Source of the DNA: Pontimonas sp.
GTDB lineage: Bacteria > Actinomycetota > Actinomycetes > Actinomycetales > Microbacteriaceae
Direction of reading: 5' to 3'
Assembly (NCBI GenBank): GCA_021741945.1
Contig: JAIOWV010000046.1
Location: 1 to 9,254, forward strand
DNA length: 9,254 bases
Made by a program: the position numbers and the translations under genes. Of the stretch, positions 5,881-9,254 are shown piece by piece. Position 1 is the stretch's first letter, and the number at the start of each line of letters is the position of its first letter. The notes beneath the pieces are model-generated. The model was not told where the DNA came from and ran no database searches. It saw only the letters and a list, made by a program, of their open reading frames with translations.

Positions 5881-6455
5881 TGCTGAGGGAAGAGTATGAG
5901 AAGCCGCGCAAACCACCGCGCCTTCCCCAGAAACCGACAGAGCCCACCACCTTCTCGTGGACAGTCGCTGATGCGACCGAGGCAGACCTTCCCGATGTTT
6001 TGGCGCTGTATCGGCACTATGTAAGAAACTCAGTCGTCACCTTTGACGAGAAGCCACCGACCCTGACCCAGTTCCGATCCAAGTTTCGCCACCTACAGAA
6101 ACTTGGGTATCCCTTTCGAATCGCTCGGTCGCCCCAGGGAACGCTGCTGGGTTATGCCTATGTCTTCCCCTTTCGGGAAAAATCTGCTTTTCGTAAAACG
6201 GTGGAAAGCTCTATTTACCTGGGCCCGGCAGCAACCGGCCGGGGCCTAGGAAAGGTTCTCCTGGCCGATTTGATTAGCGCCTGCACCGAGGCGGGGCTGA
6301 AGGAAATCATTGCCGTGATTGCCGATCAGGGCGCTGAGGCCTCCCTGGCCCTGCACCAGAAGTTTGGCTTTGTTGAAACAGGGCGGATGGGCAAGGTCGG
6401 CTTCAAATTTGAGCGCTGGATCGGGATCATCTTGATGCAGAGGTCGCTCCCCTAG
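5880..6455 (+). CDS. GNAT N-acetyltransferase, phosphinothricin/methionine-sulfoximine acetyltransferase-like
   Basis: 191 residues. A basic, proline-rich tail of about 26 residues (KPRKPPRLPQKP) precedes one GNAT domain: ADATEADLPDVLALYRHYV at 30-48, VTFDEKPPTL, LGYAYVFPFREKSAFRKTVE, the acetyl-CoA pyrophosphate loop GRGLGKV (120-126), ALHQKFGFVETG and GFKFERWIGIILMQRSL. This pattern matches the group annotated as phosphinothricin, L-methionine-sulfone or amino-acid N-acetyltransferases. Most members are chromosomal housekeeping or detoxification enzymes, so the exact substrate is unknown and herbicide resistance should not be assumed. The ATG overlaps the ung TAA by one base and AGGGA lies six bases upstream. 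No other ATG or GTG occurs in frame before the domain. It is co-transcribed with ung. Confidence 0.9.
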   Translation: MLREEYEKPRKPPRLPQKPTEPTTFSWTVADATEADLPDVLALYRHYVRNSVVTFDEKPPTLTQFRSKFRHLQKLGYPFRIARSPQGTLLGYAYVFPFREKSAFRKTVESSIYLGPAATGRGLGKVLLADLISACTEAGLKEIIAVIADQGAEASLALHQKFGFVETGRMGKVGFKFERWIGIILMQRSLP

Positions 6456-6467
6456 CCCTTCCCTTTT

Positions 6468-6495
6468 GTTACCCAGCGTTACAAACACGGGTGAC
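6468..6495. repeat. Inverted repeat overlapping the metY -35 box
   Basis: GTTACCC (6468-6474) and GGGTGAC (6489-6495) pair over seven positions with one G-U, around a 14-nt centre, starting 12 bases after the acetyltransferase stop. It could act as a weak terminator of ung-GNAT or as a protein site over the -35 of metY. A second GTTAC half-site lies at 6478-6482. No U-tract follows. Confidence 0.3.
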
Positions 6496-6519
6496 GAATG
6501 GCGGAACTCGCTTTACTGT
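6491..6519 (+). promoter_or_regulatory. Promoter of metY
   Basis: GTGACG (6491-6496) and TACTGT (6514-6519) are separated by exactly 17 bp. The predicted transcription start is about 6526-6527, leaving a leader of roughly 42 nt. This placement argues against using the GTG at 6491 as a start codon. Confidence 0.5.
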
Positions 6520-6526
6520 GGGCATC

Positions 6527-6547
6527 ACGCGGTCCTTCTCTCCGCGT
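6527..6547 (+). promoter_or_regulatory. 5'-terminal stem-loop in the metY leader
   Basis: ACGCGG (6527-6532) pairs with CCGCGT (6542-6547) around the pyrimidine loop TCCTTCTCT. The stem begins at or next to the predicted transcription start. It could stabilise the 5' end or modulate translation. It is too short for any known SAM riboswitch. Confidence 0.35.
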
Positions 6548-6568
6548 CCTCAGACAGAAAGCACGGCC

Positions 6569-7870
6569 ATGGCAGACAACTGGAAGTTTGAAACCCAGCA
6601 GATTCACGCTGGGGCAACCCCCGACCCGACGACTCACTCTCGCGCGACCCCCATCTATCGCACGACGGCATACGTCTTCGATAGTGCTGAGCACGCGGCA
6701 AACCTCTTCGCGCTCGCAGAGTTTGGCAACATTTACACCCGCATCATGAACCCCACGCAGGATGTTGCAGAGAAGCGCATCGCTGCTCTCGAGGGTGGAA
6801 CGGCCGCGCTGCTGTTGAGCTCGGGCCAGGCCGCAACGACCAACGCTATTTTGAACATCGCCCACTCGGGCGACCACATCGTCAGCTCCTCGTCGGTGTA
6901 TGGCGGAACGTACAACCTCTTCAAATACACGCTGCCGAAGCTTGGCATCGAGGTCACCTTCGTCGAAGACCAGGACGACCTGGCAGCTTGGCAGGCCGCT
7001 GTTCGTCCCAACACGAAAGCCTTCTTCGGTGAGACCATCGCCAACCCGAAGATCAACATTCTGGACATCGAAGGCGTTGCCGAAGTGGCCCACAAGAACG
7101 GGTTGCCACTGATTGTCGACAACACGGTGGCAAGCCCCTACCTGCTTCGCCCGCTGGAGCACGGCGCCGACATCGTCGTTCACTCGGCGACAAAGTTCCT
7201 CGGAGGTCACGGAACCGTGATCGCGGGCGCCATCGTTGACGGCGGAAAGTTCCCCTGGTCCAAGCACGTGGATAAGTTCCCGGGCCTGACAGAGCCAGAC
7301 CCCTCGTATCACGGTGCTAGCTACACCGGTGTACTCGGTGACCCGATTGCCTACATCATCAAGGCACGCGTTCAGCTCCTGCGCGACATCGGCGCAGCGG
7401 TCTCACCCGATAACGCCTTTGGGTTGATCCAGGGAATCGAGACGTTGAGCCTTCGCATGGAGCGTCACTGTGAAAACGCTCTTGCGGTTGCACAGTGGCT
7501 GGAGGCCCACGACCAGGTCGCGGCTGTCAACTACGCGGCCTTGCCCTCGAGCCGATGGAACAAGGCTGCGGCGAAGTACGCCCCGCACGGTGTTGGCGCT
7601 GTGCTCTCCTTTGAAATCAAGGGTGGCGTGAACGCTGGTCGCGCACTGGTCGATAGCGTCCAGCTCTTCAGCCACGTGGCAAACATCGGTGATGTGCGAA
7701 GCCTGATCATTCACCCAGCCTCCACCACCCACTCGCAGCTCACGCCAGAGCAGCAGCTCACCACCGGTGTAACACCCGGTTTGGTGCGTCTGTCCGTGGG
7801 CCTCGAGCACATCGACGACATCCTGGCCGACCTCGAGGCCGGTTTCCAGGCCGCCAAGAAGGCTAAGTAA
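6569..7870 (+). CDS. metY: O-acetylhomoserine sulfhydrylase (PLP-dependent)
   Basis: 433 residues, the size of the long MetY/O-acetylhomoserine sulfhydrylase branch of the Cys/Met-metabolism PLP enzymes (cystathionine synthases are usually about 380-400). It makes L-homocysteine from O-acetyl-L-homoserine and sulfide in the cytosol. Signatures include ETQQIHAG at the N-terminus, the phosphate-binding YTRIMNPT (56-63), SSGQAAT (84-90), DNTVASPYLLRPLEHGADIV, and the PLP-binding lysine Lys209 in HSATKFLGGHG. SLIIHPASTTHSQLTPEQQ near the C-terminus is typical of MetY. The ATG at 6569 is used because family members start MADNWKFET-like, and because upstream in-frame codons lie in the promoter. The ribosome binding site (AGAAAG, 6556-6561) is modest. 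metX follows after a 92-bp gap with a strong hairpin, completing the direct-sulfhydrylation pathway. Confidence 0.95.
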   Translation: MADNWKFETQQIHAGATPDPTTHSRATPIYRTTAYVFDSAEHAANLFALAEFGNIYTRIMNPTQDVAEKRIAALEGGTAALLLSSGQAATTNAILNIAHSGDHIVSSSSVYGGTYNLFKYTLPKLGIEVTFVEDQDDLAAWQAAVRPNTKAFFGETIANPKINILDIEGVAEVAHKNGLPLIVDNTVASPYLLRPLEHGADIVVHSATKFLGGHGTVIAGAIVDGGKFPWSKHVDKFPGLTEPDPSYHGASYTGVLGDPIAYIIKARVQLLRDIGAAVSPDNAFGLIQGIETLSLRMERHCENALAVAQWLEAHDQVAAVNYAALPSSRWNKAAAKYAPHGVGAVLSFEIKGGVNAGRALVDSVQLFSHVANIGDVRSLIIHPASTTHSQLTPEQQLTTGVTPGLVRLSVGLEHIDDILADLEAGFQAAKKAK

Positions 7871-7873
7871 CAA

Positions 7874-7886
7874 CCGCGGAACGCGG
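7874..7886 (+). terminator. Small GC hairpin just after metY
   Basis: CCGCG-GAA-CGCGG is a 5-bp stem with a 3-nt loop, three bases after the metY stop, followed by CCTTTAGTT. It may assist the larger hairpin downstream or be incidental. Confidence 0.25.
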
Positions 7887-7904
7887 CCTTTAGTTCCTCC
7901 GGGG

Positions 7905-7942
7905 ACTGGGGAGGGCCGAGGTATTCCTCGGCCCTCCCCAGT
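7905..7942 (+). terminator. 17-bp perfect hairpin between metY and metX (terminator or attenuator-like)
   Basis: ACTGGGGAGGGCCGAGG (7905-7921) is exactly complementary to 7926-7942, with a TATT loop. This is by far the most stable RNA structure in the window. It is followed by TAGGGAAGAAT rather than a U-tract, as is common for actinobacterial terminators. It ends 20 bases before the metX start, so it should lower read-through from metY and sits where the metX -35 would be. Confidence 0.75.
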
Positions 7943-7952
7943 TAGGGAAGAA

Positions 7953-7958
7953 TAGCCA
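7953..7958 (+). promoter_or_regulatory. Weak candidate -10 box for metX
   Basis: TAGCCA lies four bases before the metX ATG, close to but not matching the six-base leaderless spacing seen elsewhere in the window. No Shine-Dalgarno exists at a normal distance (GGGAAG at 7945-7950 is 12 bases away), so metX is either leaderless from an atypical promoter or translated poorly after read-through. Confidence 0.2.
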
Positions 7959-7962
7959 CACT

Positions 7963-9171
7963 ATGGATTGGCAATCACCCGCGGAGTCTCTGCCTTCGGC
8001 CTTCGTCACGGAGGCTCTTCAGGCGACCCTGCGCGGGACTCCTCCGGTCACCGGCGCGTGGCGTGATGGTGATCACCTAGGTGATCGCAAGTTTTGCCAA
8101 GTTGGGCCCTTCACCACAGAACACGGCGATCACATCCCTCATGTGCGGATCGCGTATGAAACCTTTGGCGAGCTCAATGCCGACGCGTCCAACGCTGTGC
8201 TCGTATTCCACGCTCTCACCGGAGATTCTCACGCCATCGGTCAGGCTGGCCCAGGACACCCCACAGCGGGCTGGTGGTCAGGTGTTATTGGTCCGGGCCT
8301 TGGGCTCGACACAGACACGTGGTGTGTTGTTGTGCCAAACATCCTCGGTGGTTGTCAGGGAACCACAGGCCCCTCAAGTTTTCACCCCGATGGCCGGGAG
8401 TGGGGGTCGCGCTTCCCCTATCTGACGATCCGCGATCAAACTCGGGTCGTCGAATCGCTCGCGGATCACCTAGGGGTTAACGCGTTCGCCGCCGTGGTCG
8501 GCGGTTCCATGGGAGGGATGCATGCCCTCGAGTGGGCGTTGCTGTTCCCCGACCGCGTGGCCAGGCTCGGGTTGATCGCCACCAGTGCAGTGACCAGCGC
8601 TGATCAAATTGGTGGCAACTCCATTCAGATGGAAGCCATCACCGTGGACCCCTTCTTCGCCGGCGGGGACTATTACGACCACGATGAGGGCCCTTATCGG
8701 GGGTTGGCCCTTGCGAGACGCATGGCGCTTGTGAACTACCGGTCCCCCTCAGAGCTGAACGAGCGATTTGAAAGAACCTGGCAGAGCAAGGTGTCTCCGC
8801 TTGGCGACAACGGCAGATTCGCTGTAGAGAGCTATTTGGATTTCCACGGCAACAAGTTCACCCGTCGATTCGACGCAAACAGTTACATGAGCCTGGTCGG
8901 AGCCATGAACTCACACGATGTGACCCGTGACCGCGGAGATTTAGCTGCTGTGTTGGGAGAACTAGCACTGCCCACTCTGGTGCTCGGGGTCGATAGCGAC
9001 CGTCTCTTCCCGCTGAGCCAGCAGGAAGATCTGGCTCGTCACATTCCAGGTTGCCTCAGCGGGCCTGTTCCGGAAGTGCTAGAGACGCCCTATGGCCACG
9101 ATGGGTTCTTGATCGAATCCGAGCGCGTTGGCGCCTCGATTGCAGCTCTCCTGGCTACGCCCACGAGGTAA
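7963..9171 (+). CDS. metX: Homoserine O-acetyltransferase
   Basis: 402 residues. An alpha/beta-hydrolase-fold acyltransferase that transfers acetyl from acetyl-CoA to L-homoserine, the committed step to methionine. Signatures are HALTGDSHA (83-91), NILGGCQGTTGPSS (126-139), the nucleophile elbow GGSMGGMHALEW with Ser182, the acid Asp346 in VDSDRLFP and His379 in YGHDGF. The Asp-His spacing of 33 matches characterised MetX enzymes. The insert LARRMALVNYRSPSELNERF is the lid/dimer region. Length is at the upper end of the family because of an N-terminal arm of about 40 residues. Acetyl specificity is inferred from the pairing with MetY; some homologues of this fold use succinyl-CoA. The ATG is the first in frame after the intergenic hairpin, with no ribosome binding site. 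A 16-bp palindrome lies inside the gene at 8071-8086. Confidence 0.95.
   Translation: MDWQSPAESLPSAFVTEALQATLRGTPPVTGAWRDGDHLGDRKFCQVGPFTTEHGDHIPHVRIAYETFGELNADASNAVLVFHALTGDSHAIGQAGPGHPTAGWWSGVIGPGLGLDTDTWCVVVPNILGGCQGTTGPSSFHPDGREWGSRFPYLTIRDQTRVVESLADHLGVNAFAAVVGGSMGGMHALEWALLFPDRVARLGLIATSAVTSADQIGGNSIQMEAITVDPFFAGGDYYDHDEGPYRGLALARRMALVNYRSPSELNERFERTWQSKVSPLGDNGRFAVESYLDFHGNKFTRRFDANSYMSLVGAMNSHDVTRDRGDLAAVLGELALPTLVLGVDSDRLFPLSQQEDLARHIPGCLSGPVPEVLETPYGHDGFLIESERVGASIAALLATPTR
8071..8086. repeat. 16-bp perfect palindrome within metX
   Basis: GATCACCTAGGTGATC reads identically on both strands with no central gap, over codons for D37-H-L-G-D41. It starts 108 bases into the gene. The 11-mer GATCACCTAGG recurs at 8464-8474 in the same frame, encoding DHLG again. 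Confidence 0.6.
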
Positions 9172-9254
9172 GAGCGTCGCCGATGACTGCCGGTATTTCC
9201 CGGCAGACATCCATGACACTGAACGGCCCACCCGTGGGGCTATCGGCATCGCCG
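9155..9254 (-). CDS. Possible C-terminus of a convergent gene (cut by window edge)
   Basis: On the minus strand one frame is open from the window edge to a TAG at 9157-9155, giving 32 residues ending PFSVMDVCREIPAVIGDALTSWA. Third codon positions are about 69% G/C, similar to the neighbouring genes, and the last 20 residues look like an amphipathic helix. It would overlap the metX 3' end by 17 bp. I do not recognise the protein. The alternative is a plus-strand gene from the ATG at 9183, also open to the edge but without a ribosome binding site or a TAnnnT box at the right distance. Confidence 0.35.
   Translation of the reverse strand, partial: GDADSPTGGPFSVMDVCREIPAVIGDALTSWA
9187..9206. 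terminator. GC-rich hairpin after metX
   Basis: CTGCCGG (9187-9193) pairs with CCGGCAG (9200-9206) around a 6-nt loop, 15 bases after the metX stop. It is a plausible end to the metX transcript, but no U-tract follows. If the convergent gene is real, it lies inside that gene's 3' end. Confidence 0.4.

Noticed and set aside
5880..6455. Reading the GNAT gene as a phosphinothricin resistance determinant
   Set aside because: This annotation is routinely given to chromosomal acetyltransferases of this group; nothing here suggests mobility or selection for resistance.
6491..6568. A GTG start for MetY at 6491 adding 26 residues
   Set aside because: The GTG lies within the -35 box of a well-spaced promoter, so it would not be transcribed; the ATG at 6569 matches the family N-terminus.
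6456..6568. A SAM riboswitch upstream of metY
   Set aside because: Only about 42 nt remain between the predicted transcription start and the ATG, too short, and no multi-helix core is visible.
6479..7312. 277-residue open frame on the minus strand opposite metY
   Set aside because: It is antisense to a clear enzyme gene, lacks a recognisable domain, and long antisense frames are common in GC-rich coding DNA. The same applies to minus-strand frames at 641-1336 and 1107-1646 opposite pckG and 5415-6017 opposite ung.
7871..7962. A riboswitch upstream of metX
   Set aside because: The space is filled by a simple two-arm hairpin with a 4-nt loop and a smaller hairpin; there is no junction or pseudoknot-like arrangement.
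1..9254. Mobile element, prophage, CRISPR or defence system
   Set aside because: No transposase, integrase, regular repeat-spacer pattern, tRNA-associated att site or toxin-like gene was seen; the content is housekeeping metabolism, repair and lipoproteins.

Overview
The window looks like chromosomal DNA of a compact-genome, moderately GC-rich actinobacterium. Microbacteriaceae or a related freshwater lineage would fit, but this is inferred from gene content and style, not from a database search. The supporting signs are a GTP-type PEP carboxykinase, actinobacterial-type uracil-DNA glycosylase and MetX/MetY sequences, Cys-lipoproteins with acidic Pro/Ala linkers, gene gaps of only 0-130 bp, and TAnnnT -10 boxes placed exactly six bases before ATG, the arrangement of leaderless actinobacterial mRNAs. 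No tRNA, rRNA, CRISPR array, insertion sequence, phage or toxin gene is visible.

Layout. A truncated XRE-type regulator (1-96, minus) diverges from pckG (201-2027, plus). The roughly 100-bp region between them holds two near-perfect palindromes that look like operators. After pckG come a crotonase-family protein (2044-2832), a short-chain dehydrogenase (2877-3707) and two tandem lipoproteins that appear to be diverged paralogues (3721-4419 and 4552-5169). Then follow ung, uracil-DNA glycosylase (5179-5880), and a GNAT acetyltransferase whose start codon overlaps the ung stop (5880-6455). The right third is a methionine module: metY, O-acetylhomoserine sulfhydrylase (6569-7870), and metX, homoserine O-acetyltransferase (7963-9171), separated by a 17-bp perfect hairpin. 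The last 100 bases probably hold the 3' end of a convergent minus-strand gene.

How the genes work together. MetX acetylates homoserine and MetY replaces the acetyl group with sulfide to give homocysteine, so the pair is a complete direct-sulfhydrylation route into methionine. PckG links oxaloacetate and PEP (gluconeogenesis/anaplerosis), and the divergent regulator is a natural candidate for controlling it. The crotonase and SDR genes are generic acyl-CoA and oxidoreductase functions with unknown substrates. The lipoproteins are exported, membrane-anchored proteins of unknown role. All intact genes point the same way, but several have their own promoter signals, some embedded in the stop codon of the gene before, so the strand is probably a run of short transcription units rather than one operon.

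No clearly new multi-gene system was found. The more interesting signals are regulatory: the operator-like palindromes at the regulator/pckG divergence, the repeated leaderless-promoter geometry, the hairpins flanking metY, a 16-bp perfect palindrome inside metX, and the tandem lipoprotein pair.
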